NCBI GenBank assembly: GCA_944548615.1
Contig: OX155955.1
Span: 1,335,288 to 1,399,287 of the forward strand
Direction of reading: 5' to 3'
Length of the DNA stretch: 64,000 nt
From: Micropterix aruncella
Lineage: Eukaryota > Arthropoda > Insecta > Lepidoptera > Micropterigidae
The translations under genes were made by a program, and so were the position numbers. Under the pieces are notes generated by a model, which made no database searches, had not been told where the DNA came from, and worked only from the letters and a program-made list of their open reading frames with translations. Of this stretch, positions 44,095 to 56,037 are shown in pieces. The stretch's first letter is position 1. Every line of letters begins with the position of its first letter.

Positions 44095-44450
44095 CATAGT
44101 TGGGTATACATTTATCGGTCGAAAACCGTCTCAGTAAGCTTAGGAAAGGTTGATAACAATGCAATCGGCCTGTAATTATCAACCTGCGCCTTATCGGCAC
44201 TTTTTGGTACTGGAGTTACTCTAGATATCTTCCACTTATAGGGGGGTATGTTGCAGATTCCCACGATCTGCTAAATATATGCACGAGGGGTTGTATAAAA
44301 GACTCATAACATGCAATTATAACATAAGGAGGAACTCCATCGGATCCAATAGTGCGGACTGATTTCAGCTTGCGTATTGCAAACGGAATGTCATCTTCAG
44401 CGAACTGTTGGTGGGGTACCCCAGCGAACTGTTGGTGGGCTCTATAATGA
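44095..44450 (-). pseudogene. LINE reverse transcriptase N-terminal (finger) fragment
   Basis: Minus frame: FAEDDIPFAIRKLKSVRTIG, SDGVPPYVIIACYESFIQPL, then VPKSADKAQVDNYRP-like text over two frames and FLSLLRRFSTDK. Matches the IPxxxLKxxxxxGxDGIPPxxL...NYRPI motif set of LINE RT. Confidence 0.7.
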
Positions 44451-45088
44451 GGCTACATATTCGGGTGATGCAGCCGCTGATAGACAGTAGCAAGGGATAG
44501 AGAGTCGCAAGTTATGCTCAGGTCTCATAGGTCACCCATTATGCCTAGTTATAAATACATAATATATCGTAATTACGTATGTGTATCGATTAAACTTCAG
44601 ATTATTTACTTAGACAAGCACTTACAGAATACAGAATATTAATATGCATCACCTTCACAATTGTGTAGGAATGTAATAATTTATTTAATAGATCGCAAAA
44701 AAATACATCGTTAGTATTTAAATTGAACATAGTTTGTGTCGCTCCCAACTAGGCAGAGCCTGTTCTAAGGAGAACGCCAGTAACAAAACCAAATGATTAT
44801 ACAAAATAATAACTTAACTAACTGGTTAAAAATTAAAATTGCAATAGACCATTTTAAATGCACCACTTTCAATAAGTAATAATTAAATAATTACCAAGTA
44901 TATAAAATTAATAATAAATTTGTTACTTAATTCAACAAAGAACAATATACAGTAAATGAACCCCAAACTATTCAAATTAACACAAAAGACTGTAACAATG
45001 CAAAAACAGTTACATTAAATTACATTGGTAATTACGATGTTGTTTACAAAGTATTTTAAAACGTCGCTATGCGCATATATGTTGATTT

Positions 45089-45450
45089 TTAGCAGGTTAA
45101 CCTATATAAATCTCTTAAAAAGGTCAATATTTTAATCACGTACAGGTTAACACGCAATTTATTAAAAAAGTTTAAGCCCGATGTAGAGACGAGTCGCCTG
45201 GAACTTAGCCTTGCGCAGTGTGATTGGCTGGGATAGTGGGTTTTATTCCTGCTGCCATGCAAATGTACTTCCTCGTGGGAAATCGCCGAGCTCTTATTGA
45301 AATAGAATTTGCAAAGAGCTTCTGTAGCAAAAAAGTGCATATACGTACGGTCAATATACTTAGTTTTCGGAAGTGTTCTCGACGTGACTGCCGTGGACCA
45401 ATACCCACTATCGCACGCATGGGTCTTTTCTGTGAAGTGTGAATACACCT
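45089..45450 (-). pseudogene. LINE reverse transcriptase C-terminal fragment
   Basis: Two minus frames combine as QKRPMRAIVGIGPRQSRREH, FRKLSILTV and ALCKFYFNKS, then SRNKTHYPSQSHCARL and GLNFFNKLR. This is the LQKRAxRAI...CRxxFKxLxILT...FNKLP tail of LINE polyproteins. Confidence 0.7.
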
Positions 45451-45739
45451 TTGATTTACGGTGCAGTCACCCATATATGAATACTATAGCACATATGTGA
45501 TTAATCCAGAGCGTAATAGGCTGATATCAGCTGAGATCTTTCAATGCAACTCTTGATGCGTAATATAGCATAGCAGGCTGACCACAGTTTGTACCTAACA
45601 TGCTGTCTGTGAAATTTTCAGGACATATTTTCATCTAGGTGTAGTCCATTGAATTTAACTAATTCCGCAGCTTAAACCAAGGTTTAAGTAATACAAGTAT
45701 TTAATTTTTAGACATGATATCTTGCTGTTATAATTTAAA

Positions 45740-46660
45740 TACCGTTTGAGACATATTTGGAGACATCATGTTCGCATTGAACTATCACCAAGTTTACTAA
45801 GAGATCTTTAACGACATAGAATTCGCGGATTACAACACCCAAACTAACTTTTTTGAATATCAATCTCTGAAGACAAGACGTACTCTTATAGATCTTCTCC
45901 TCATTAATTCACTCTTTACCCATAAGCTCGACTGCCCTGATCTGCTTAGTTGTTTCCTGCTGAACGCTCCGTCGACCCACAGAACTCGTCGTTATGATGT
46001 GTTCCGCCCGTCGCATTGTTCAACCAATAACGCACTTTTCTCGCCGGTGCCCCATATGATGCCTTTATACATGCAAATTGTAAATTGCTTTGATGGTATG
46101 CTCCTAAGTAAATCACAATTCTAGCAACTCGCATCTGAAAAAAATACAGATTAAAAATGAAACTGAAATTAAAATAATTAAGATGTTAGAAATGTATTAC
46201 AATGTAGGTAAATAATAATAATAAGTTGAAAACATTTTTATGTTTATATCACATAACTACATGAAATATTATTTCTAGTAAGTAAGACTGATGTAAATCT
46301 GTTGTTTTTTTTATTTTCAAATAAAGAGGCAAGAAAAAGAGACATATTATTGAATACTTATAGAAAAATACTTAGTATATTTTATTTTTTAACATACTTA
46401 TAAGGAATTTGTAAAACATGCCCAATCAATAGTAAAACCTATTAGCTACGATCAAGCATTTATTATGACTGATGCTATAATTATAACATTCAGATAAGAA
46501 CGTAAATGACTTTTGGCTTATAGGTATTTAATGACCCTTGGCTGACAGGTATAGGTATATAGGCTGATTACACAATATAAATAATATAGAGATATTAAAA
46601 TGCCATCTAATTAGTCAATTTGAATATCAGAGCCGTTTACCAAATTAAAAGCATTGTCAA
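45740..46660 (+). repeat. Dispersed non-coding block, part 2 (cf. 53340-53660)
   Basis: GAGACATCATGTTCGCATTG (45761) pairs with GAGATATCTTGATCGCATTG (53371); TACTTATAGAAAAATACTTAG pairs with TACTTATAGAAAATTACCTAG; GACTGATGCTATAATTATAA pairs with GACTGATGATAATTAAACAT; then GGTATATAGGCTGATTACAC. The first match ends near 45800 and the second starts near 46345; between them is unrelated sequence. Confidence 0.65.
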
Positions 46661-46702
46661 CTTAATGTAAATATGTAATACATCTATCTCTGAACAATAA
46701 CG

Positions 46703-47065
46703 GTTCATATTTTCTTTCGCCGACGATACTGTCGTACTTGTTGAGCCTGACTCTTGGAAGGAAGCAATAGGAAAAGCTCAAAATAGCCTGAATAGTGCCA
46801 AAAGATGGCTGGATCACCGCATTCTGACATTAAACGCGGCAAAAACCAAATACGTAGCTTTCGGAATTCGTTCTTCTAAATTTCCCAATGATCAAACCCT
46901 AAAAATGCACACTTATATATGCAAAAAAAAGATCTAAATGCAAATGTTGTACCATCGAAAAAGTGGATTATGTCAAGTATTTAGGCATAATAATTGACTG
47001 TAACCTTAGCTGGGAGCTTTAAATAGAATCCCTCACGAAGAGGACTAGAAAATTAGTTTACGCTG
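46703..47065 (+). pseudogene. LINE reverse transcriptase palm fragment
   Basis: FSFADDTVVLVE holds an intact FADD catalytic box, followed by KEAIGKAQNSLNSAKRWLDH, LTLNAAKTKYVAFG and, in another frame, VKYLGIIIDCNLSW. Typical RT palm-to-thumb order, broken by a shift near 46930. Confidence 0.85.
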
Positions 47066-47104
47066 ATGGGCTTGACATGCTTAAGAGCAGAGAAGGTTTA
47101 ACCA

Positions 47105-47580
47105 CTTAAGTTTTTCTGTAAGGATCGAAGCGAATGGTAATCTGATGGGGCCAGGTCTGGCGAATATGGTGGACGTGGTCATAAATTCCATCTAAAGGGC
47201 ATCCATTTTGGCGAGTGATTAAATGTGTATGTGGTATAGCGATGTATGTTGTCTAGCGTAAAAGTCCTTTGAGCCGGTTTATGCTTGCTCCATGATCTTT
47301 TTCGAACGACATTCTTGTACACAATTCATTTTTCGTCGCCTGGTATCATACGGTTCAAAAATTGATCATTTTCTTCACGTTTGAACAGAGAATCGCAGAT
47401 GTCAATGTGGTAATTGAGATGAATTTCTTCGAGCTCGTGTGATACCCAAATTTCGAGCCTACTGACGTATCCGAGCTGTTGTAAACGGATTACAATGCTT
47501 GATTTCAATATGTTAGGGCTCTCCGCAATTTCTCATGTCATTAAACGTTGATTAATTTCAGTCGATACCGTCATTTTTAC
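47105..47580 (-). pseudogene. Mariner transposase relic, second family
   Basis: The minus frame reads VIRLQQLGYVSRLEIWVSHE, LFKREENDQFLNRMIPGDEK, NVVRKRSWSK and a final PPYSPDLAPSDYHS. These are mariner landmarks (WVPHxL, TGDEKW, YSPDLAPSDYHLF). The middle with the HQDNARPH motif is deleted. Confidence 0.85.
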
Positions 47581-47637
47581 AAGCTTTTATTTACCTTGCA
47601 ATGTATGTTAGTTAGTATGATATGTATGTTTCTTTAG

Positions 47638-48275
47638 GTCAAATCTTGCAAGCTGAATTAGAACCATTTACTCTTATCCTATAAAGTTGAAATTTTACAT
47701 GTTGATTCAGTTCCGATGACAATGAATTTTTATCGTGAGCATGATCTGAATCTACACCCGGGGTCGCCTCCCGACGAGGATACTCTTCTACGGTCAACAG
47801 CACAGATATACAATTTTGTATACGCATTTAATAATGATAGCCCGGTCTAAGTTTCGCCGCGACAGGGCTGCTACATCCAGGGTTGGCTTTCAACGAGGGA
47901 ACCCCTCAACGGTCAACAGAACACACGAAATTTCGTAATTGCATTCAATTATGATAGCCCGGTCTAAGTTTCGCCGCGCCAGGGCTGCTTCACTCACCCA
48001 AGTATATGGTATACTGTGATCCAGGGTTGGCTTCCAACGAGGGGTTTCCTCAACGGTCAACAGCGCAGAAACGAAATTTTGCATACGCGTTCGATTATGA
48101 TAGCCCGTTCTAAGTTTTACCGCAACAGGGCTGCTGCACCCAGGGTTGGCTTCCATCGAGGGGACTCCTCAACGATCGACAGCAAAACACGTAATTCTGT
48201 AAAGCATTCAATTATAATAGCCCTTTCTAAGTTCCACTATGACACGGCTGCTGTACCCGGGGTTGGCTCGAGACA
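47638..48275 (-). repeat. Tandem repeat array, about five units, inverse of the 18.7-kb array
   Basis: On the plus strand ATGATAGCCCGGTCTAAGTT recurs at about 47835, 47952, 48098 (CCGTTCTAAG) and 48213 (CCTTTCTAAG), each with CAGGGTTGGCTTCCAWCGAG and CTCAACGGTCAACAG. Its flank CAGTTCCGATGACAATGAAT is the reverse complement of the flank at 19045-19065, so the array and flank moved together. Confidence 0.85.
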
Positions 48276-48284
48276 GAGCATTTT

Positions 48285-48938
48285 AATAAAAGCTTGTTTT
48301 TTATACAATTGTGTTTTTACTATTAAATTATTCCATCGTCAACTGAGGTTGGCCTACCTGAGTGTGACATACCTCTCACATCACCCTCTTTTAAATTACG
48401 CTATTAGTACTTGGGGTAATTGTTATGCGTGCCACAGAGAACCTCTATTCAAACTGCAAAAAAGAGCAATACGCATTATAGCAAATTTGAAATGGGACGA
48501 ATCCTGCAGAAGTCATTTTAAACGACTGAAAATTCTAACGTTCATTTCATTGTACCTTTTAAAAGTACTAACGGATTTCCACAAGAAAAAAAACCTTGAA
48601 AAAACTGATATTCATGACATAAACACCGGAAACAAATCAAAGTACATGTTACCTAGTGCAAAGTTAAAAATAGCGAAACAAGTCAAGGAATACTCCGGTC
48701 CCTATTTTTTTAATATGTTACCTCCATATATTAAAGACATTAAAAATAACAATATATTTAAAAAGTCCTTAAAAAGTTTCTTTTTAAAAATATTTTTTAC
48801 ACCTATGAAGAATACGTACAATTCACCACGAACGTCTAACGAAAGTATTGTGTACAATCGAAAATTAAATATGTCTTAATAACTATTTATAAGTTTTGAA
48901 GGCAATAAACTAAACTTGAAACTTGAAACTTGAAACAT
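48285..48938 (+). pseudogene. LINE reverse transcriptase tail with heptamer repeat 3' end
   Basis: Open to the stop at 48879: HHPLLNYAISTWGNCY, FKLQKRAIRIIANLKWDESC, RSHFKRLKILTFISLYLLKV, NTGNKSKYMLPS, GPYFFNMLPPYIKDIK and KSLKSFFLKIFF. It is the C-terminus of a LINE polyprotein with no break over about 190 codons. A (CTTGAAA)n tail at 48912-48938 marks the element end. The frame remains open upstream into the tandem array, producing a chance 287-codon chimera from 48016. Confidence 0.85.
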
Positions 48939-49445
48939 ACTATGTAACGATTTTAAATTAAATGATTATAAATTGTAATTCCATTTTTAAATTTTATATT
49001 TATAAATTTTATTTTGTTTTAAGTGAATGCCACTAAATGTTATTATTATTGTGATTTGATATTTTTAAATGATATTTTAATTTAAATTTTAATCGTTAAA
49101 TTATACTAATTATATTTCTTATTCTTTTGATTTAAGTTATTTCTCATGCTTTTAATTATTATACCTGTTATTTCTTATTTTTTTTGGTTTTTAAATTTAT
49201 TTTTATATAATATTTTTTTCTTCAATTTTATTTGGTCACATAATGGGATTTAATGTAAGTACATATAAATAATATTTTGACTTAATCGATTTGTTATTGT
49301 CTTCTTTTGGTTTAAATTTTCTGTAAGTTCTTTAAATTTGTAATTGCACAACTTGGTTTTAATTTAATTCGTATATTTTAGTATATATGTATGTTTCTAC
49401 AATCTGTAAAGATTTTTGAAAATAAACTGAACTGAACTGAACATC
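48939..49445 (+). repeat. LINE 3' UTR ending in a (CTGAA)n tail
   Basis: AT-rich, coding-free sequence ending AATAAACTGAACTGAACTG. Pentamer tails of this kind end several LINE families. The left duplication breakpoint (49312) cuts through it. Confidence 0.55.
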
Positions 49446-50617
49446 AAAATTACCAGTCCTAAATTTAGCAAATCAATTTTCACACTGTCGTAGTTTCAAG
49501 ACATCTTCTCCATACAAAGTTTTATAAGTTTTATGACCTTGCGTTGCGTTTTTTCGTTTTCGGAAGTAATACAATAAAATGTGACGAAAATTATATTTTT
49601 CATTTTCCATTTTGAAATAAACGGCGTATAAACACTCGATTTTAAAAATCGTGCACTTTATTTTTTTCAAATACGATTCAATTTTCAGCTGTCGGATGGC
49701 ATTGAATTTGCAGATTAAAATGAACTTAGCTACAATTTAAGACAGTTGTGCCAATCTAATAGAAGAAAAAAAAACGCAATGTGTATTTGGTCAACCAAGA
49801 CATACCACAACTACAAAAATACAATACAACTTTAAACGAAATATATTATATATTTAGAGCACTAGTAGATATTTTTGAGACAAGTAATTAGTGCTCTTTG
49901 TTAAAATGCTCAGATTATTTAGATATTATTAAATGTAAATATATCTGTAAATGTAGAAATGTTTAATTAGGTAACTGGTTTATTATATTTCCTCTGGCAG
50001 AATTGAACAGGTGTCGGCCTTGAATATGAATACGTTACCATATTGTTTTCCTGTATAAAAAATGTCGTATAGATTATTTTAACAATATGCCTGGCGGAAT
50101 ATGCCTAAATATACATACATACGGAGTGTTCAAGACAGCTCGACCTCCTTTTCAAAAGGTTACTCTGTATGCCAAAGAGTAACTGGATGTTTTTATGCAA
50201 CTGCTGTTGCGCTTCTGCTACTGTTTTTAAAGACTTTAAAATGCTATTTATAAAATATGTATATGAACAATGACGTCGTATGAGCATATATGGTGCAGTA
50301 CTATTTATAAAATGTCGTAAAATAGACTTAAGAAAACAAACGCCCTTTGTGTGTTGTGTTTTGTTATGTGGCATTAAACGTTTTTTTTATAATAAACTTT
50401 CGAAAATTCAAATGTTTATTTCTAGGTAAGAAATGGCCAAATCGAAAAGGCTGTAAGTAGAACACTTTCAATTCGGTTGTGTATGTAGAATAAGTTCCTG
50501 CACATAAAATCACCTAACATATTATTATGTACACTTAATATCTATATATTAATTTAAAAAGTGTTTTTTCCTGTAACGGCCATATTGCGAGAACTGCTAG
50601 GTGTAAAGATTTGGTTA
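49446..50617. other. Non-coding part of duplication unit (copy 1)
   Basis: No recognised gene. A 90-codon minus ORF (50374-50105, repeated at 56763-56494) has no domain signature; its conservation reflects the recent duplication only. Confidence 0.5.
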
Positions 50618-50846
50618 ATGTGTCTAAAAAAATCTCTCGGTCTGTAGATGTGTAATAAAAAAATAAAATTAAAACAAGGAAATAAAATAGAAAAATACAA
50701 ATTTATAGCGCCATCTACTGGATCTCCGCGCGGTCGCACAAAACGGTCGCGCGGATGGCACTTTATTTTTTAAATTTTAATAACTTATGTATATATTTTT
50801 CTTTGTTGATGACATATCTACAGACCGAGAGATTTATTAGACACCT
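50618..50846. mobile_element. MITE-like element with about 27-bp inverted ends, copy 1
   Basis: AATCTCTCGGTCTGTAGAT near 50630 is matched inversely by ATCTACAGACCGAGAGATT near 50815. Inside, CCGCGCG and CGCGCGG form a second short inverted pair (50727-50757). Confidence 0.65.
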
Positions 50847-50939
50847 CAGCCAAATTTTTATACCCCGCCATCTGCTGGATTACAGCGTGACCTTGTTGTA
50901 CTGTAAACGGGTGACCCTCTAACGGACGATTGATAAACT

Positions 50940-51578
50940 GCATTGACATTATGTCAAAATTGTATAAATTTGGGCAATATTCAAAACTATATTGGAGCTT
51001 TTGGTAGAGGCTTCAAAACTTGTGGCGATACTATCAGAGAACTCCTTGATTCAAGGTTATCAAAAAAATGGTTGACATTATGTGGGTTAAAGCTGGTGGC
51101 TCTAGCCAAACTTGTGGCTTCAGGTGTTCCAATGGACAGAGAAGAGTGTCTTTACAAAAATGACGTAAACCAATCGCAGCCAGCTAGTTTGTTCGATTCC
51201 CAAGACTTTGGAACTTTCAATTTATTGGAAATAGCAAGTTCGAACGCTATTTTCCGAATATCCTTGGGAGACAAACCGAAATAAATACTTGAAGCCAGAA
51301 GTATATATATATCCAATTCTTCTTCCTGTTCAGCAGTAAAAATCTGTAGATTCCTTTGGTAGCCTATTTTTGTAAATGGTGTTGATACGGCCGTATTGCT
51401 TATCTCTTCGGTAGTAAATTTGTTACACTACCTTGTTGAAGTGCGATAATTATTTCCGAAATCCTTTGCAACACACCTTATGGATTTACCATGGTTTTTC
51501 ACTTCTCTTGCAGCACGCAACATCAATGCTGGTGAAACAAGCCCTGGAGTTGATTTTCTCATGTGATGTCGTGGCATT
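50940..51578 (-). pseudogene. Pogo/Tigger-like transposase N-terminus, decayed, copy 1
   Basis: Minus strand from the ATG at 51578: MPRHHMRKSTPGLVSPALML, RAAREVKNHGKSIRCVAKDF, NNYRTSTR-stop, KFTTEEI, then FTAEQEEELDIYILLASSIY, FGLSPKDIRKIAFELAI, KSWESNKLAGCDWFTSFL-stop and [19 protein letters not shown]. The order Psq-type helix-turn-helix, then CENP-B-type DNA-binding domain (LAGxDWFxxFLxRxPxLSxRxPEATSxARATSFN) is that of pogo/Tigger and Jerky-like transposases. Only two stops break it. The DDE domain is absent. Confidence 0.85.
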
Positions 51579-52070
51579 TTTATGACTAGCTCTGAAACAA
51601 ATATTCATGTAGAAAAATCCCAAAGAGCCAACTAAAAAGGCAGCATACGTGCATGTGACAACCATCCCCCGTCAATCTGAGACAACCTGCCCCAAACCTA
51701 GTTTTAAGAAAAAACCTCCCAAAATAAATTTAAATCAATGTTTATTTAAGAAACCATATATGGCGATATTATGTAATACATATTTAACATCATAAATAAA
51801 CAGTAAGGTATATTACTATGCAAAATTTAAGAATAATTACGAGACTGGACACAGATGCACAAAAAAATACTTTCGCTGTTCGAAAAAAACGAACGCACGT
51901 TACGGCATGCCAGAGCGGACTGAACTGAAGTAGGGGGGAAGGTGTTGCTCTCGCGCTCCTTCGACACCGATTAATGAGCTTATTAGTTCGTTCAGTTTTC
52001 TATTATGACCGCTGTGACAACCAACCCGTGAGACAACCATACCCGGTCTCCCCTACCGTATGCCCGAGAG
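51579..52070 (-). other. Upstream region of the pogo-like relic, with a possible terminal inverted repeat (copy 1)
   Basis: Read on the minus strand, CGGTAGGGGAGACCGGGTAT near 52060-52035 followed by GGTTGTCTCACGGG has the look of a pogo-like terminus. A similar GTGACAACCATCCCCCGTC occurs at 51656. The same lies at 57965-58456. Confidence 0.4.
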
Positions 52071-52167
52071 TCACCGAAACGTCGGGTGCTACAAATTTCA
52101 CGCGGTAAATTCGTTTTCTATCCTATTTATAATTTCAATCAACCGCGATAGTCTTCGATTTTATATT
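52071..52167 (+). mobile_element. Single arm of the foldback element, copy 1
   Basis: TCACCGAAACGTCGGGTGCT onward is identical in type to arm 33606-33675 and continues with CCGCGATAGTCTTCGATTTT, the reverse complement of the flank at 33473-33492. Confidence 0.85.
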
Positions 52168-52194
52168 AAAAGCAATTGTTCAGTTAGATTACCA

Positions 52195-54430
52195 TTTAAT
52201 TTAAATTTTAAGTACAAGAAATATTCACTTTCAATTTAAGGTTAAAATTTACTTTTATTTGTATTTACATATTAAAGTAGAAAATTTGTAGTAATTTGAT
52301 GATTTTTATTTTTTTATTTTTATTAAATGTAGATATTATTATATTGTTTATTGTAACAAAAAAAAACATTTTCAAAACCTCCAATTTTGCATCACAAGTC
52401 GTAGTTTATTTAATGGATAGGTATAAAGAGAGGCACACTGATTTTCACTGGCAGAATAAAGAGTATTTATCACAATACCCTTTTGTGATTTTAAGTTATA
52501 AATCACCTACACGTAAATTTACTTAAGTCTGTGTTTGAATAATAATAAAAAATTTGAAATTAAATAATTTTTAAATACTGCAATCTATCGGAACGCAATC
52601 GAATAGTAAAAACTTACTCTAAGTAGTAAAATTTAAGGTGTAGCAGGTAGTATGAAGTTCAACCGCTAGATGGCAAGATTGACCATTTTGAATTTAATAG
52701 TGCACCTTGTCTCCGAAAACTTCTATACCACGAAATGTAGGTAAACTAAAAGAATTAACAGACAAAATAATAATTTAATATATATTTACCAAAGCTAAAT
52801 AATTTTCAAAATCGTTAAATATTTTATAGACAAAGTTTGTTATCAAGATATCCAATATTTATACAGAATGCACATCGAACTGAACGCAAAAAATGCTGAA
52901 TATTTCGTTTTTGACCACCCAGCCTTATTTCTAGTATAAAATATATAGTGAAAGGTCATATAGACCCAATATAGGGTATATATAGGATATATTTTGGTAT
53001 AATATATAGGATAATAGTAATAAAAATAAAAAGCTTTATTGGTTAAAACAAGGGGCCGATACAGGCGATACATGCCTAGAGGCAATATTCTGTACTTACA
53101 TAATATAAAGTTTACGCAATAGAAACTAACCTACATACACTATAGAATTAGACGGCGCAAAAAACTATATTTTAAGAGTTGTGGCACATAACGTGACACC
53201 CAAAAATAAACGATACAAGGACATATAAGTAGCGCTCGTTGGAAAAAAACGGTAAATTAAAGTAATGAAATGAAATCACTGCTGTCATCATGGATAGAAG
53301 TAGCAAGTTATTCTCACGATATGTTTAAATTCCGATATGTTTAAAATTACCTTTTTAAACATATCGGAGATATCTTGATCGCATTGAACCAATCAACAAG
53401 TTCACCAAGAGATGTATGTTTGTATACTTATAGAAAATTACCTAGTATTTATATTATTTTAAAATATCATAAGGAACATACCTAATAAATACAAAATAAT
53501 ACGTACGATCAGTCATCAATTGCGACTGATGATAATTAAACATTCTGATAAATAAAATAACTGAACGTTTGCTAATGTATACTCATATAATGTCTGTTAG
53601 TATAGGTATATAGGGTGACTACATAACAGAAATAATATATATATATCGATTAGAATGCCATTAGAATGCGCGTAATAACAATGTATTGAAACCTGTATAC
53701 TGGAATGAAAACTGACACATTTATGTAAATAATAATAAAATAATAAGAGCTATGATTTAAAATTTCGTTTCTTATAATATTAGAATAATATTTTGAGATA
53801 GGATACCGTAACAACTCATTCAGGACGCTATATATTGGACTACTGGACATAAGAGAAAATTAATCAATGTTTGGAAGTATGAGTCCCATCTACTCGTTGA
53901 GTTTTACAGTAATATCCTACCTGCCAAATCGTAGTATAATAAATGGTTGTATATAGACAGGAATACCAAACAAGTAAATATATTAGAAGGAATAAAAAAC
54001 ACGACTGCCGTTACATAGGTGAACATATTACATAGAGTGAACATTAGCCGTTACATATTTATATATTTTTGTTTAGGAAATATTTGTGTTTTATGTATTT
54101 ATCCCTATATATATATATATATATATATTTCCAACATATATATTTTCAGAATTTACTAAGTTGGACCTTTCATTTACCATACACTAAACACGATACATTT
54201 ATGTTAATTTATTGACATTTAGACAACTATGTAGGTACTTGACGTTTTGACAGTTAACGTACCATATCACACTCAGGATGACATAAAGGTTCTAAGAGTA
54301 CTACATACTTCTAAATGAAACGGAAAATGTACATAGATGAACCCGGAATACATCACACTCTTTTTTGATGGGCAGTCATGTAAACAAAATAAGTCACGGC
54401 GTGTTTAGATCATCACCTACTGGGCTACTG
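52195..54430 (+). repeat. Dispersed non-coding block, most complete copy (repeated at 58581-60817)
   Basis: Collinear with 43250-43870 and 45740-46660 in its first two thirds and with 15341-15965 and 17490-17900 in its last third. It includes an (AT)n run at about 54103-54128. The block carries no ORF above 80 codons and no recognisable transposase. At 53005-53150 it holds a LINE-like 3' end on the minus strand (AAAAAGCTTTATTGG, similar to 31470-31500). Confidence 0.65.
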
Positions 54431-54639
54431 ATCATATGAAAAGATCAATCGATGAGTATGAGTATGAATAAATCTATGAGTTTCATAGTAAAATCCTAAG
54501 TGCGAAAGCATAGTATGGCATTGAGCCAACTAATGCACGACCCTATACAATGCACCTACTAATGTGCTGTGAGCTTTATAATACCCATTTAAATGGTACT
54601 GATATGTTTAATAATTCCATAATCACTTATAAATACTCC

Positions 54640-55400
54640 GTAAATCAAACCCTAACCCGGATTAATTAATTTATTTATTTAAGAATTATTACTATAAAAC
54701 ATTGATTTGCTTACAAAAATAACTGGAACCCAATGCCAAAACCTTAACCTTTTGCTTATTTGATTCTGTCACCCAACTGGGACTAGCCCGTTCTAGGGTG
54801 GACAGGACTCTAATATTATAATCAATTATATACAAGTTTCAGTAATAAGCTAATAACACTAAATTGCCCTAAATTGTTGTCTTCAAAAAAAAACATAATA
54901 ATAATAAATAAAATGAAATTACATATCGGCAATAAATATAATATAAAATTCAATTAAATAATATTAATTAGGTTATAAGTGAGAAAAGAAAGAAAGAGTC
55001 ATTAATATTTAATATATGTTAAGTAATTTACTATATGTAAAACCGATACAATAAGCTGACTATTCGTTTCAGCTGTTTTTATTGATTATTATTATTGTTA
55101 TTATATTTTATATACGCCATTACTAACATCATACACGCTCACACTCCACACTTACACGCTTAACACACTCCCACAAACACATACACACACCCTGAATTCT
55201 AGACTCTTATGTAGTTCTAAAATTGAAGATACATTAGTTTTATTAAGTAGTTTTTTTTAAAACGTAATTTATGTAATTTTATTGAAATCCTTAACCGGTT
55301 TTATTTGTTGTAAGTCTGTATACCTACATTTTTTTAAATATTATTACATTATTACTGTGTGATTTCTCAATAAATAATTGAATTGAATTGCATTGAATTA
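54640..55400 (+). repeat. LINE 3' UTR with (AATTG)n tail, copy 1 (copy 2 at about 61027-61787)
   Basis: AT-rich text with CACAC-rich tract (55137-55192) and the ending ATAATTGAATTGAATTGCATTG at 55372-55393, a pentamer tail like that at 49424-49441. Confidence 0.5.
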
Positions 55401-55980
55401 ATGTATATTTTAAAAACCACAAGCTGTCGTTGGAAACGAGCGCTCTAACTTGCTAACGCTTAAAAATGCAATATATTAGTAGCCATTAGGAATTCTATGT
55501 TTACGACGGCAAATGATTATGCAGTTTTCTTTCGTTACTATTTTATGGAATTACCCGACTAGAAGTTGTAATAAAGTATCAAATGGAGTCACTTTTACTG
55601 CCGCTGGCTAGATAAGGGTGGCTTTTACCACCAAAAGTAGCCGCTATGACCGCTATTCAACCACTATTACGTTAAATTTTCTGTAAGTTCTTTAAATTTG
55701 TAATTGCACAACTTGGTTTTAATTTAATTCGTATATTTTAGTATATATGTATGTTTCTACAATCTGTAAAGATTTTTGAAAATAAACTGAACAGAACTGA
55801 ACATCAAAATTACCAGTCCTAAATTTAGCAAATCAATTTTCACACTGTCGTAGTTTCAAGACATCTTCTCCATACAAAGTTTTATAAGTTTTATGACCTT
55901 GCGTTGCGTTTTTTCGTTTTCGGAAGTAATACAATAAAATGTGACGAAAATTATATTTTTCATTTTCCATTTTGAAATAA

Positions 55981-56037
55981 ACGGCGTTTATACGCCGTTT
56001 ATTCAAAATCGAGTGTTTATACACTCGATTTTAAAAA
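55981..56037. repeat. Double hairpin insertion unique to copy 2
   Basis: AATAAACGGCGT / ACGCCGTTTATT and AAAATCGAGTGT / ACACTCGATTTT are two adjacent inverted repeats. Copy 1 has only one arm of each (49615-49645). Confidence 0.9.

Larger units (their letters stand above)
49312..55671 (+). repeat. Tandem segmental duplication, copy 1 (6360 bp)
   Basis: Starts TTAAATTTTCTGTAAGTTC and ends AACCACTATTACG. Copy 2 follows head to tail with no gap. Differences seen by eye: a 29-bp insertion in copy 2 at about 55987-56015, a 3-bp difference near 50471, a one-base difference in an AT/T run near 54130, and three or so substitutions (49434, 51130 and 52395 regions). Confidence 0.95.

Noticed and set aside
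50105..50374. 90-codon minus ORF conserved in both duplication copies (also 56763-56494)
   Set aside because: Conservation is due to the recent duplication; no domain and poor context.
50943..51284. 113-codon plus ORF, also duplicated at 57329-57670
   Set aside because: It is the antisense shadow of the pogo-like transposase relic on the minus strand.
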